A DNA stretch of 64,000 bases from Burhinus oedicnemus (Eukaryota > Chordata > Aves > Charadriiformes > Burhinidae): NCBI GenBank assembly GCA_008921705.1, contig VFFE01006978.1:834255-898254 (forward strand), in the 5' to 3' direction. The first letter of the stretch is position 1. Every line of letters starts with the position of its first letter. Below are positions 39,701-53,400 of the stretch, in pieces. The notes under the pieces were generated by a model. The model worked only from the letters and a program-made list of their open reading frames with translations, was not told where the DNA came from and did not search any database. A program made the position numbers and the translations under genes.

Positions 39701-41651
39701 AGCTCTTGATCCCAAGCTCAATCATAGCACACAGGCCTTGCAGCCCCATTTGACATGCTCACGTATTTCCAGGCAGGTTAGCTAAGGCCATGTGAAGCTG
39801 ATTTAAACTAGTGGTTTTCTAATCACTAAATGTATGGATCCTTTAAGAAACTGGAAGAGCAGCTGAGGCAGCATAGGGCCCTGATTTCCATCCATTCAGC
39901 AGATTCAAAAAGTCCCTCTACTGTCATCCAGGAAGAAGGGAGAGGTTGATTTTTGTGTCTCTAGTAGAAAGAAGGAGACAGGAAAATTGGATCCCTCAGA
40001 GGAAGAGGTGTTTGCCAATGAAGAACCGCTGGCTGTTGTGGCTGCTGGTGCATTTGGCAGATTTTTTCTTTTTTCTCTTGGAATGAACATTTTAAAAAAA
40101 AAAAACAACTATGGCTGGGATATTCCACAGCAGATTGGCTGCAGGAGTTATTTTGCTGGCTAGTAAGAAGCACTGCTAGCCTGTTGTGGGGAGGAGATTC
40201 TCTTGGGCTTTTTTATACCTTCCTCTTTCTTCTTCATTGCCTTGAGCATTATAAGGCTCTTTTTGAGCAGCTGGCATCCTGGGATGAGAACTGCAGCACG
40301 TGGCTCAGGCTGAAGGGTGCCTGTGCGTGACGACAACTCAGTGACTCATAGAACAAATGTTTCCTCTTTTTTTCACTGGGCAATAGTGCATTGAGCTGAA
40401 GCAGCCTGGGGAGAGCACGGTGTGCTTGCTCATGAGCACCATGGGTGGGGCTAAAAGTCCTCATCCTGGCAGGTCTGAGTCACCTGCATGAGCCAGGTAG
40501 CTGTAGGAGTTGTAGGTGAAAGAGGCAGTTCCCCTATGAAATTCCTGTGCGGGTGGCATCTGGGGCGACAGGGACTGGAGAGTGCCCTGATGGCCTGGAA
40601 TTAAAGAGGTTTACAGGGGATCTACCTAAGAAAGCAGGGGGGACATGCTGAAAATGGGAGTGGGGAGGAGTCAGAGTTGGATTTTTTTGGTTTGTTTTGG
40701 TGTTTTTGCAGGGAGGCAGGAAAAAAGCTGGGGTGGGACTTGTCCATTTTTCTCACATGCTGAATGTGAGGGTTTTTTGGAGGGATAGGGGGAGCAGGGA
40801 TAGAAAGGACTGTAGATAGCTACCTCTGGAGGGAAGGCAGTTGGTTTGCAGAGGTTTGGGACCAGGCCAAACAGTGGATATATGCGAATGTGAGTGTTGC
40901 ATAGAGGTCCAGCAATTACAGGAAAAGGGAAGGGGGCCATTGCCTGAAATATTTGGGAACTGCTGAGATAAGCGAGCTGCTCCATTCTGTTGAAGGGTGG
41001 AAACAGTTGACTACAGATCTCTGCTGGAAATGGCAACTTGCTGCAGGGAGAAGGTAAGGAGAAGCTTCCTAAACCACATCTGGGGAGTAATTATTGAAAA
41101 TGGAGCCCTCTTCCAATCTCTGTAATGGTCAGTCTAGTCCTCAGAGCAGTCCCACTCTGCAACAGTCAGCGTGTTGATGTTTGAACCGTGATACTTGGTG
41201 CAATATTGACACAACCATGATGACCTGCCTGGAGTCACCAGCACTTTATTGACATTTTCTCAACACCAGCTCCTGTAGAGTTGTAGACTGTTCTCCACAG
41301 CCCATTCTGCTAAGTCTTGTAAACGGTGCTGTTATATGTCCTGGTTACTAAAAAGAGCATTAATCCTTCTTCTGTTTGGTACGAAATGTATACCCTGAGT
41401 TAGTTTCTCTGCATTCATAGAAGCATATTTTTCCATTTGAAATTTTCATTTTTTCAAAGTCCATTTGCCAAGAGGGGATGTAATAAATTACACCTTAAAA
41501 TCTTGGTCTTTATGATCTGGTAGTAAGACAGCTAAGGTCACAGCTGGTTCCTGGGTGACTGAAGGCTTCACAGATAAAAAGAAGCTTGCACTGACTCCAA
41601 GAGCAAATTGAGAAGAGGTGGATGTTCTGGAGCACATATGTAATATGTACT

Positions 41652-41718
41652 ATTTTGAGCAGGGGGACTGGACAAGACAATCTCTAGAGGTCCCCTCCAA
41701 CTTCAACTACTATGTGAG
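41652..41718 (+). repeat. short CR1 3' tail fragment
   Basis: gggggactggacaagacaat followed by ctctagaggtcccctccaac matches the CR1 3' UTR end. Confidence 0.8.
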
Positions 41719-43411
41719 TCTGAACCAGGAAGAAAGTTTTCTTTAAGAGGTGTCTGCAACCTCTGTGACTTGGAATTTCATTTTCATTATACTCCATCTT
41801 TCCATTAATATGTATATTGATAACTAACAATTTTCTCTCACCTCCAACATTTCATCGCGCTGTTGCTGTCTGGATACTCAGATTGCATAAGAAGCCAAAT
41901 AAAGGCCGTATGAATTCACATTGAATAGAGAAGTTGAACTGAATTCTGGAGTCTGTATTTTGTCTGACTGATGAAACACTGTGTACAAGGTACAAAGATA
42001 ATACATAGCAAGAAGTGCCATAAACTTTTTTGCCAGCTTGTGTGTCCCCTGCAAGAACTGAGGTAAGTTCGTATTTCAGAAAATCTGACTGGGGAAGCTT
42101 GAAGATAGCCATAGTAAAATTTGATTGTTGCCACTTTGCACACTGTGCTTTGAACAATGCATTTTCCCTAATGGGGTGTAAGGAAAAACACTCTACATTT
42201 GAGGAAAAGTTCCAACTTTATAGACATTTGCTAGACATAGCTTTAATGAGATGTCTCACGTGGATATGTATATGGGATTGGACCTAAATGAAATAGGAGT
42301 GCAAAGAGACAGAAATTCTGCCGTTAATCGTGTTACTTTTATTTAAACAGTAAGGTGTACTTTTAATGTAAGTGGTTTTATTTTTATGAATACTTGATGC
42401 TAAGCTTTGAACAGTACTGTACCCAAACAATTTTACAAATACAACGCTCAATACAGTGTTTATTGCTCACTGGTTTTGTATGAACATAAAAACTGGAAAT
42501 GAATGTAAGAGTACATAAGGCACCCTACTAATATGTTGATTTCATGTATTGTAGTAACATGCAGAAAATTTTATTTTGCTTTTACAAGTCACTTTTCTCA
42601 TTTTCCTTATTAGAGAAAAAATAAGTTAGATTTTATTACTTGGGCAAGGGCCAATGCTTGTCTGAAAGGTCAAAACTTGAAAGCACTGTCTAATTTCTTA
42701 ATTTAAGCTTCCACTTACAAAACTAGCTTTCTTATAGCATGTCCCAATTTCTTTTTCTAAAGACAAAAAGTATTTTTGTTCTTCCTTTGCTGTTACTAGG
42801 AAACATGCCTTGCAAGAGGACTGTTCACGTACTGCTTGAGACAAAAGACCTGACTTGCTTTTTTATCCGCGTTTTCTTCTTGTACTGACCCTGCTCAAAA
42901 GATAAAAATAGAAATGCAAAGGCATCTTTAGAGCCTTATCTTGTGTGGCTAGGCCCAAACCAGTGATCAGCACGAGGTGGGAGCTCCACAGAAGCTGGTT
43001 AAAAGCCTTTTTTTAATTTCAGTATGCCCTAAATTAGGAATTCCTGACAGTTTCAAAATACATTCTGTCCAACTGTCCTTTTTCCTCAAAGGTCCACGTT
43101 GGCTCTCACTCTGTTTCAGGGCTGAGGAGAACAGATGCCTTGGTCAGCCTCACAAACTCATAAGCTGTTAGGGCAGAAATCTGTTTGCAAAGGCTTCAAT
43201 GATTTGTCAACGTATTGCCAAAGTGTGGACAATCAAATAAACAAACCAGAGAAACAGGGCTCCGACCCCCCATCCCAGCTCCCAGCTTTCCTTAAACAGT
43301 ATGTTCCATTCTTTTTAGAAATTATCTGAAACAATAGCAGAGACAAAGGGTTCGGATATATTTTTTTTTAATTTAAAGCAGATTATATCGTAATTTCCTG
43401 ATGTTCTAATG

Positions 43412-44235
43412 TTTATTCTTTATAACTGAAATGTTCTTGCAGGGTAATATAAATGTAACAGATATAGAATCATTGATTTTACCAGTTGTATGAAGTACGT
43501 ATTACATATATGACAACACCCAGCTTTACATGAACATTGAAATGCAACATGTCTTTTAACTACATAAGTTATTACAGTACTGTTTTAAAGGAATCTTTTG
43601 GTTATATGTAAACGCTATAAATTAGCTGTTTAAAAAATAATCATGTAAGACAAGTATGTCATTGACATAGTTTAAAAAACAGTAACTAGCCCTAAATCTG
43701 AATACTGTCAGGGTAGAACAGCAAAAGCAGGTATCAATCTAATGCTATGGAGTAACATGCTGAAATTTTGACTTATTTGAAGAACCAGTGCTTCTTTGTG
43801 TTCCCTCCTTTTGTTTTCATATTTTAAGATTTTCACCATCAGTGCCCTAAGAAATGGGCCAGCTTGTACTATGTGTGTTGAGTGTTGTCATTCTAATATT
43901 AAAAGCGATCTAAATTAAGTCTCCTAAATATGTACTAGTTTAAATTAAAATCCTGAGGAATTATAACCTGTTCACTTGATGGTTTTGGTTAAGTGCAATC
44001 TGATGTATGTAGAATACTGTTTCATTTAAGGTCATTCTTAGTAAGGCATATTAAAAATAAATATAAAAGTGACAACGTAATATTTAGTTTCTTGCTACAA
44101 AATCTTAGGCAAAAAATATTTTTGCATGTAGTAATGGACTTTATCCATTTGCTGGCTTACAGGAGTTAAAATTTGTGCATTAAGCTTAACTGCCCTTGTC
44201 AGAATGTGCCACTGTGCTATAATAGTGGTCCAAAG
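43412..44235 (-). other. ABHD3: ABHD3 3' UTR (proposed)
   Basis: Runs from the ABHD3 stop codon (TAG, 44236-44238) to an AATAAA on the minus strand (tttatt at 43412-43417 on +). Other AATAAA candidates lie further along, at about 42338 and 42459, so the end is uncertain. Confidence 0.4.
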
Positions 44236-44414
44236 CTACATGCTAAAGATTTTGTTTCCATGCTCAAACATAGCTTGCACAAACTGCTTGAAGACTCTGT
44301 CCATGTAAGTGCACTTCCTTGGCCATATTCCTTCCAGAAAACCAATATGGCCTCCGCACGAAGTCAGAACCAAAGCAACGTTTGCATTTTGTTTGGCAGT
44401 TTCTACTGGTATAG
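44236..44414 (-). CDS. ABHD3: ABHD3 terminal coding exon
   Basis: The acceptor is ttttttag|CT, completing an Ala codon. It encodes IPVETAKQNANVALVLTS, then CGGHIGFLEGIWPR with the catalytic His, and ends FSM-TAG. The end (GNKIFSM) differs from human (GHELS). Confidence 0.96.
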
Positions 44415-47400
44415 CTAAAAAAGGGGGAAAAAAAGTTTTAAGTCCTTATCCTTCTATGCAATGCCAGCCACTGAATAATTTCTCTTAAATATTTCTCATA
44501 TTATATATGAATAAATATACACAACATTAACATATGCTTAAACGTACCGCAGGAGGTAGAACCATAGCTGTATTAAAAGCCATTTCTCTCTTCAGCATCA
44601 ACTTACCTTATCTGTTGATTTTCCTGGCTGCTGTAAATGTTTCAGAAATGACTGGGCTTCATCTTTCTTTCAGTCCCACTGGTGGAACAGCACCCACGTT
44701 AATGCATACTTACGATTTGGTATAAATAGTCTAAGTGAAAGGTCAATCAAGCCTGTAATTTTTAACCTGTGTTGCAATTTTCGGCTTTGAACCTTAATTG
44801 TGAATCCCATTCTTTTTGTAGGAGATTCCAAACACAAAACCTTTAATGCAGAATAAGATTTTGTCTGTAAGGTATCCTATCAGCTAATATTAAAGATTAT
44901 CCTGGGTTATCATCATTATATCTGATTTGCCATACAATGTATGGCACCTGCACCTTTAGACCACACTATGCAAACACACTGGGAGACGGTTCTTGCCCTG
45001 AGGAGCTCATAATCTAAATATGCATGGTAAACAGAAAAAGAGGAAGGGCAAACAACTGCACAAGGACACAGAAAATTTAGTGGTTCTCTACTGAATAGTG
45101 ACTGCTAGAAAATTATTTCATTTGGAATTTAGATTATTAGACCAGATACTACAAGGATTTTTCTTTTGGTGGGTTAGCTTTCAGCTGGATCAGCTCCCTG
45201 ATGTGGTTCCCCATGTTAATGCCAGTATATGAATGGCGGCAGGCACAGTCAGGTGAGGACTGCGGTGAAGTGGGCCTCGCAGTGACAGCCTGCAGTTAGC
45301 TCAAAGTCATCAGTGAACTACACCTGAGACATGTGCTGATCTTGAAATGCACATAAAGGGAGACTTCAGCATATCTTGTTTTGAGTAAGCATAGATGTGT
45401 GGCTTAATCAGTGCTATCACCTGGGCAGTTCCCTTTGAGAAAGAATATAAAGGTCAGTTAGCACAGCCTGATATGCATATGACTTTATGAATGGCATTTC
45501 AGTGTGATGGGATGACACTGTCGTATGAACCGGTTGACCCAACAGTGGAGCTGTAGTGTTTGCGGTCTTGATATAAAAATTAAGTTATTTAAGCAACTTC
45601 CTCTGGAGTTTTAAGTATGCTAAATATATGCCTGAACAAGCAGAAATCCCAATACATTTCAGTGAAGAGTGCCTTTGAAAGTTCCATTTTTCAAATAATA
45701 AACTTCATGGAAGGGGAAAAAAAATTCATACTGATTTTTTGATTATTCAGAATTTACAGAAAATCAACAGCAAAAGAAGACATGCTTTGTCAAGACCAAA
45801 GGGAGTAGTAGGAATTTCACAGTATTGTCTAAAAAGGTGTTGATTCCACAAGAAAATAAATCTGATTTTAGGTCATACACTGCTAAAGTAAAAATACCTT
45901 GGTACTACAACACAAAGCAGCGAGTCATTTGCAGGATTTTTATTGCTGCCTCATTTATTTTAAAGTATTTTTGAAGAGAGATTTTTAATCAGGTTCACTT
46001 TTGCAGGGAGGTTCAGTTGTCCACATCCCTTTCTGACTGAACTTGCTTCAAAGACACCCCCCAGTCACTCCTGTTTCTAGGAGTCTGCTTTCCTTTACCC
46101 TTTTATACATTTGCAATTTCAAAGGTCATTATCCTTGAATAGTCATTATCCCTGCCTATCACTACCTTCTTTATAGCTGAGTTCCTGACTTTTGTTTTGG
46201 ATGCTGACAGACTCGTCCTGTGCTTCAGATGCCGATTTGCCTTCATTATCAGCAACTACAGTAACAGCACGGCACCTGTCCCTTAGCTAAAGAAGGACCC
46301 CCAGACAGAGTACATCACTCAAGATCTTGAATACAATGACTGTGGTGAACAGATGCACAACTGAAAATAGATGAGGGCAGAAGCAGTGGACCTGCAGAGT
46401 CAGGGGAGCAGTCTGTGCCTCAGAGGCCCTTACTAGCAGTGCCTGGAACGACACGCTCTGTTCCACTCCAGGGCCTCAGCATGGATGCTAAACCAACCGT
46501 ATCCATAGAAGGGTTAGTGTCTTTTACGAATGTTGTTATAGGGTTCCTGCCCGTAACATAAGGTACTTGATTGTGCCCTGAATGGAGCACAGACTGAGCT
46601 CCAGAAAGCAACGGCGATTCTCTTGCAGAGTATGTAAGATTCTTTGCTACTCAGTGCTATTCATTCCTTTCACTCTTTTTCTCCTTTCAAAGTTGCATGT
46701 ATCTAAGTAGTTTATAGATTCTAGCATTTAGTAAGTGATTCTGATACTTTACTAGGTCGAAGAAACCATGCTTCTCACTGTCTTTACAAGAAGTCCTTGA
46801 CTTTTCCTTTGTTCACCTGGAAAATTGAAAATACTATATGCAGTATCTGGGCCTTTTAAAGCAATACTGAGGCAAGACTGAAAAGAAAAGTCAATGAAAT
46901 AAAAGCCTAGGGCCTGCCAGCCTTGATGGGGAAATAGCACAGGCTGAAAATAAGAGATGCAGAAAACGTTATTTCTTGCAATCCAACACATGCATCATTT
47001 TCAGACTCCAGACTCGGCAAGCGCTCATCTGGAATTCTGCCTGAGTTAATCTGCCCAGCAATCTCTGATCTGGCTCCCTTGGATTCTGTGGGTGAACACA
47101 CTACCGTGTACAAAGACAGTGGCTACGATTCATGTCAGCTTCTCCTGACTGCATGGGAATTTGCCCACTTATCTGTACCAAGCCATCTGCTCCTCTTCTT
47201 TCCAGCAGTGCACAAACTATGTTAAACAGAATCCCAATACTGAAGTGGGGCTCAGACTCAAGCCTGAGTCCCCCATTCCTGCTTCAGGCAATGAATCACA
47301 CTTTCCATGGCCATTCTGCAGCTCTCTCTCTGGTCACCAAGGGGACTAATGCGTAGGCTTATATGGAAGGGTATGGGGAGGAGTGTGTGAGGAGAGACAG

Positions 47401-50400
47401 GCTTGATCTCCAAGAATCAGAGATAACATGAGAACTCCATTGATCCTAATGGATTCAGAGTCAGTTGCATACTGGCCTGAACAAACCTCTTGATGAGCTA
47501 AGATTATGCAAAAACATGATGGTTGTTCACTTTGTCAGACTAGAGTCAAAGGGTAGACAGAAATATCCTTTCTTGCTGAGAAAGTGCTTTACTGGGGGTG
47601 TGGAAGGGAGATGACAGTAAATGTCTCCTCTGCTGTGCCAAACCAGCTGGGGAAGCACAGGCAAAGCTTACTGTGATCTCTGCATACCTGTCATTCTGAG
47701 GTTGCGAGCATGATGATACCTCCCAAATCAGTTTGCTGGTGGTTAATTATCCATTCCCAAACTGATTGGCAGTGCTTTAGTGGGTGCTGTGTACTGCCTG
47801 CCTCTGAACAGCTACAGCAGCTCTCTCCTAGTAGCCTACCAGCACTGGGATGCTGGTTATCTTCCGTGCCAGGTAAGGTGCGAGCCACACGCAGATCTTT
47901 ACGAATGTCATGATTCCCATCCAGAAGTTCTCCCTATTCTAACTAACATGTTTACAGCAGAATTCTGCCACAGATACGCTCTTATCACAAGTTGCGGCAC
48001 TGTGCTGCATATGCAGTCATTTGCTTCCATCTGCAGTGAGGATTTTTAGTAGGTGCCAAGTTTGACCTGCTGCTACCTCTCTGCTTTTACCTCCCCTGTG
48101 CTGAAAAGGAGAGCTTGCCCTTGGCATAGTCAGTCTTGATACAGCTGGGTCACCATTTGTATGACTCCTCCTCAGCAGAGTTTCTTGCTCTGGAGCTTCT
48201 CAGGAGAGAACTGAAAATGTTGTGTTGCTCTCCAGTGCCAAAATGCAAATGATGCTTGGCAATGGTGTGGTACTTTTCTCAAGGCTGTTTCTAGGGACTG
48301 TTAGCCATCCACAAATAAACCCACAATGCAACAGAGCAAATTCTGCAATGTAAAGGGCAGATGAATGGAGCACTGGATATGATGTACTATAGGATATAGG
48401 ATGGCATGCCAGAAGATACTACTGTTCATTTTTGTCCACATGTAATGTCGTACTTACATTTCTACTGACCAGAACTGCTGTTTGATCCAGCAGGCACAGA
48501 CCTCTTATTTGTGATCACAGAACCATAGCGTAAATACATATGTGCAGAATTACCTTGTTCAAAATCAGTTTGTTGTATGTTCGTTGCAAAAAGTATTTTT
48601 TAAAAAAGAACAATAGAAAAACATACATGTGAAGCAGCATTGGCTTACATAAGTCGCTGCTGTCAGACTTTCTTTTGCATTGTTTCGTTGATTTCTCCCT
48701 GTTCCTTAAACTCTTACCCTGATTGTTATCCATCTGGCCATTCCTTGACCATTTGGTCTCTCCAGACAACTTCATTCAACTGTGCTGTTTACATAATAGG
48801 ATGCAAAATAACATCTCAGAGCAATTACTCCAAGTTTGGATTCAGAAGGACAGAAAAGGTTAGAGGGTTCACTAAAACCTAAGCCTCAGACATGCACTTA
48901 TTTGAAACAATGGATCAGGAGGGAGCTGGCATGGTACCTAGCTTCAAGGGCAGGCTTTCAGCTTGGGCACAACGCTCACCAGCGGCAATTAGCTAAGCGT
49001 TAGCATAGTGAAATTTAAGTCGGATGCCTAATATGCTGCTTAAAGTCTCTGAGGAGAAAAATGCCACTTCAGATGAACAGTTAAATGTGACACTGATAAT
49101 GAAATCTATCATTCAATCTTCTTGATTTATTTTTCACACTTACAAAATAAAAAGGCCTGACTTGGTTATATTACGTATTTCCTGAAGCAGTGGCTTGTTT
49201 AAATTAGTTATGGTGACAGAAGTGTCATGCAATGAAGAAAGCATTTGTTTTCATTAGTTGCTATTACGCAATATGAGAACTGTATTCCAGAATTAAACTA
49301 CAGATACATCGACTGCCAAGTTCTATGAACTTTAAACAGCAACATTAAGGAAGGACTGCAAATGAATTGTTTTTTCCTAATACTGGACTGAGATCAAAGG
49401 GCACTTTTTCACAAGATAGTAGAAAATAATTGCTGGGAAGTACAAAGTGTACCGAAAAGCTACATGAGAAGAAATGATCAGGTAGTAAGAGGCAACAGAG
49501 ACACCATCTGCCGTTTTTAAGGGAAGTCTCCCTTTAGGTTCATGTTGTGTAGTGACAAAGCAGACTTGAGTTTGTATTCCCCAAGCTCTGTTATAGGAAG
49601 ATAGATGTGGCTGGCTTTATAAAGGATATTTAAACACAAAGGAATTCTGGCGCAGCTTTCTCCCTAATGAGTTTTCCAGGCCTGTTTCCCAGCTGCCGGA
49701 AACTACAGCTATCTACAACAGAGGTGGAAGGTAGCTTAAAGGCTGGTAGGTATTACTGGGAGCGATGAGGCATGAAATAACCAGTCCCCAAAGTCAATAA
49801 AATGCTGGGGTCTGGGTGAGAAGAAATTTTGTGGCTTTGAATCCATTATACAGTTGTGAGTCCAAACTGCCTCTGGTTGCCACAGGCTTACACATGTCCA
49901 CACACTTTTAAGTCAGAAAAAACAAACCAGTCGCCAGAATAAAGTCACCTCCCAGAGTAACACCAGCCTGTTATGTTTGCTAACATAAAACAGCCTGCAA
50001 AAGCGTCAAGATGAATGAACTCCAGTATCTGATGGCAGCAGCCATAATTTCTAGGCTTCTAATCAGGGTGCCCTGTGTCTCCTGCCAGCGCAGCTTTTCA
50101 CATTGAGGGTGCATAGCACAAACAAAAAAAGGAGCCAAGGATAGACAGACATAATGGAGTCATGCTTCCAGCTGTAAGTCAGCATTGTCCTGGTAGCCCT
50201 TTCTAAGGTAAACTTGTCACCACAAGGACAAGAGTTTACAGCCAACAACATTAGCTCTGTGAACAGGGAATTTATTATGAATGCCTAGCCACCCAAACAT
50301 TTTCATGGAGAAAGGCTGGTTAGGGTTAGCATTTAAGAGAGGATCGACAGTCTTTACAACAGACTTTAACACTTCGTGTTTCAGAGGTGCTGGTGCTCTA

Positions 50401-53400
50401 CCTCACCCACCTCTACACTGCAAGACTTCTAAGGCATTCTAACAATAGGTTTGATACTTAATCTTACACAAGAGACCGTCCCTATAACCCGCTGTTCACC
50501 AAGAGTTGTGTTTCTTTTAAAACACAGCTTCAAGGGAGGAGAGATCTGCTACAGCTGTACTCTAGGGCCCTTGATCTTTTGGCTAGTCAAACTACACAAT
50601 CACAGAACTGTTGAGGCTGTAAGAGACCTCTTGAGATCATCTAGTCTAACCCTGCTGCTCAAGTAGGGTTACGTACAGTGGGTTGCCCAGGACTGCATCC
50701 AATCAGGTTTTGAGTATCTCCATAGATGGAGACCCCACAACCTCTCTATGCCAGTATTTGACCCCTCTCACATTAAAAAAGTGTTTTATTGTGTTCAGAT
50801 TGAATTTCATGGGGTCAAGGTCAATGGTTGGCTCTTGAGAGCTGGAAGTTATATTCTAAAATGAAGAGACAAGGGGATGGAGTATCTGCAGTAGCTTTAA
50901 TTTAGCTAACAAAAGTCCCAATCTCAGTGATAACAGGCTGGAAAAGGTTAGTGAATCCTCCAGGGACAGAAGAACACTGTCTGGTTCACTGCTGTTGTTA
51001 CTTGTGCTAACTAGCTAGCTTAGTCCTGCCACAGTTACTACTTCACTTTAGAACAGAAACCACAAACTGAGCTAGAGCTAAACATAGAGGTGAAGCCATG
51101 GTTCCCTCTCTATGGTACTTAATGGTAGAAACATGGCACTGCTGATGACTCTTACAGTACTATGGGGAAAGTCATGGCCAGGTTCATAAGACCCATAAAA
51201 ATTTATCTTCAGAATCACTAGCCAGATTTTATATTTGGACACAGATTTTAGGGTCACAGCCCCATCCATTCTCATTTCCAGGACATTATATGCTTATAAC
51301 AGAAACAGCAACTGGCCAATTTCAAGGGGAAAAAAAAAATCCCACAGAGGCTAGTAAATACAAAGGGACTAACTCTGTCTCAGAAAGTCCCTGAACTGCA
51401 AATTGTTAAAGGCAGATGCAGTATTCTAGAATAATATTGCTATGTTTGACCAGATCTAATTATTATTTTAAGCCTCTGTTTTGGCCTATGTAAGGGATAG
51501 GTAGTTTGGCTAATCCAGAGTCACCATTTTTTCCCTCTTATTAGGTGGCTGTCACCTCTTTATATTGTTCCTGCATAGCATGGATGCTTTTTGTTCAAGA
51601 GGAGAAGAAATCAGACTGTCTTTTTCTAGTGTAGTCTACTGGAGTGGCCCTTTTCTTTTCATATCACATGTCTCTAACAGGTCTTCAAACCATAGATAGT
51701 AATGTCAGTGTGTGCATGTTTCTGTACGTGTTGTACATCTGTGCAAAGATAAACAGTACACACACACACAGAGTCTCTTCCGATTCCTTCATTCTTCTGT
51801 TTGTTGTTCTAATCTGTTTGCCTACTCACTTTGGTTTCATGACTCATTCTACAAGAATCTCACTTGACTTGGTGGCAGAAGAAAACTTCCCTGAAATAAA
51901 TCAAGTCTATAAACTTCATATTTAAAGGTGTCAGGTGTTCACTGCTGAAGACTGTCCCCTCAACTACCTGTCCATTATAGTCGTTTTCCTCTACGTTGGC
52001 TTTTGTTCTCCCTCTCTTCTCAGACACTATAACCAATACACAGATCACAGGAACAAGCATACCTTTTTAAGACAGTTAGCAACAGGGTTTTGATCTTCAG
52101 ATCAAAACCAAAATGTTAGTAATGATCATGTGTTTGGCAGAAAATAAGAAGAAAAGGGAAAACAGAGTTTTCAGCCTATCTGTTACTAGCTGATATTGCT
52201 GCTTCATCTTCTAGTTAGATTCTTATTATTAATTTCAACATACCTCCTTCTAGTAGCTCACCTTGTCTATATCTCTTCCGTTACCCTAGATTTTGGCCTA
52301 CATGCTAACTTACATTTTTTCTTACTTTTAGTTTTCAGGCACTGGAGGTGGCACTGAGATCAACAGCTGAGGATTTCAAATCATCTGAAACATAAGCAAC
52401 TCCCAGACATTCTTTGTAGGGACTGGATTGAAAAATGACAATAAAAAAATACTTGTTTCCACTTTCATTGAAGTCGGAATGTCTACAATCCGGACATCTG
52501 AATCCGAGTTCCTCATTATAGGCTGTCTTCATACTTGGTGAATAGAAATGGGTGCTTCTGAGAGGGCAGTACGTCTGATATCTTCCTTACAGTGAGATAA
52601 CTCACATCCTAAATGTGTGTATTTCTTTCTTTTAACTGTCAAGACTCTACTAATGGCTAATGATTGCCACCCCATGTGCTTCTGCATTCTGTACTAATCA
52701 GGCCTCTCCATCATCAGCTGTTTTATATGTCTTACACTGTAAATAAATTGCAAGACGGATCCATCCCTGGATGTTTTGATCCTATGTACACGTATCACTT
52801 AAATACACCTCCACACATAGGTCCGAGTTCATTCTCAGACCTATGTAGTTTGTCTTAATGATTGCATATACAGATAAATATATTTTAAAAAGCCTAAACT
52901 TACCATGACCTGGTGAGAAAACATCATCCACAGAGTTTAGACATAACACTGGAATTCCTACTGACTTCAGCTTGCGACATGGGCTAGCATCTTCATAGTA
53001 ATCATCAATTGTACGGTAGCCAAACATGACTGAAGTGAACTGCTTATCAAATTCTCTAACAGTTCTAGCCTGAAGTACAGAATTCAAATAGGGAACTACG
53101 TCAGCATTTGGAAAACAGCATCCAGCTAAAGCAGAAGTAACATTTTCACATACCTTCATCACAAGATCCATATCAAATAATTTCTCCAACATTTGTCGAT
53201 GCCTAAAAAGAAAGAGAGAAAAATCAGAGGGCTTGTTTTTTGTCATATAAACAGATGTAGAAGTCCTCTGCTTTACGAATACATTTATAGAAATAATTCC
53301 CTAACAAGAACATGCTTGTTTTTAATATTCTGTCATATTAAAAATCTGTCTGGAATTCAAGAGCAGAAGAATTGTTCATTCATATGCAGGCACATCCAGA

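Larger units (their letters stand above)
36721..44235. other. intergenic interval between ESCO1 and ABHD3
   Basis: No exon of a known gene is recognised on either strand. In human the SNRPD1 gene lies between these neighbours. I looked for its Sm-fold peptides and its Gly-Arg repeat tail here and did not see them. It contains a CR1 tail at 41652-41718 and, at its end, the ABHD3 3' UTR. A T-run lies near 37279. Confidence 0.65.
44415..52903 (-). other. ABHD3 last intron (8.5 kb)
   Basis: GTAAGT donor, ttttttag acceptor. Contains a CR1 fragment (50596-50830) and a possible ancient repeat (44985-45060); no gene recognised in the rest. Confidence 0.9.

Noticed and set aside
53070..53153. The 28 extra residues in the ABHD3 frame as a true part of the main protein
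   Set aside because: Good donor, branch point and acceptor, and the flanking residues join exactly as in human ABHD3. Kept only as a possible retained-intron isoform.
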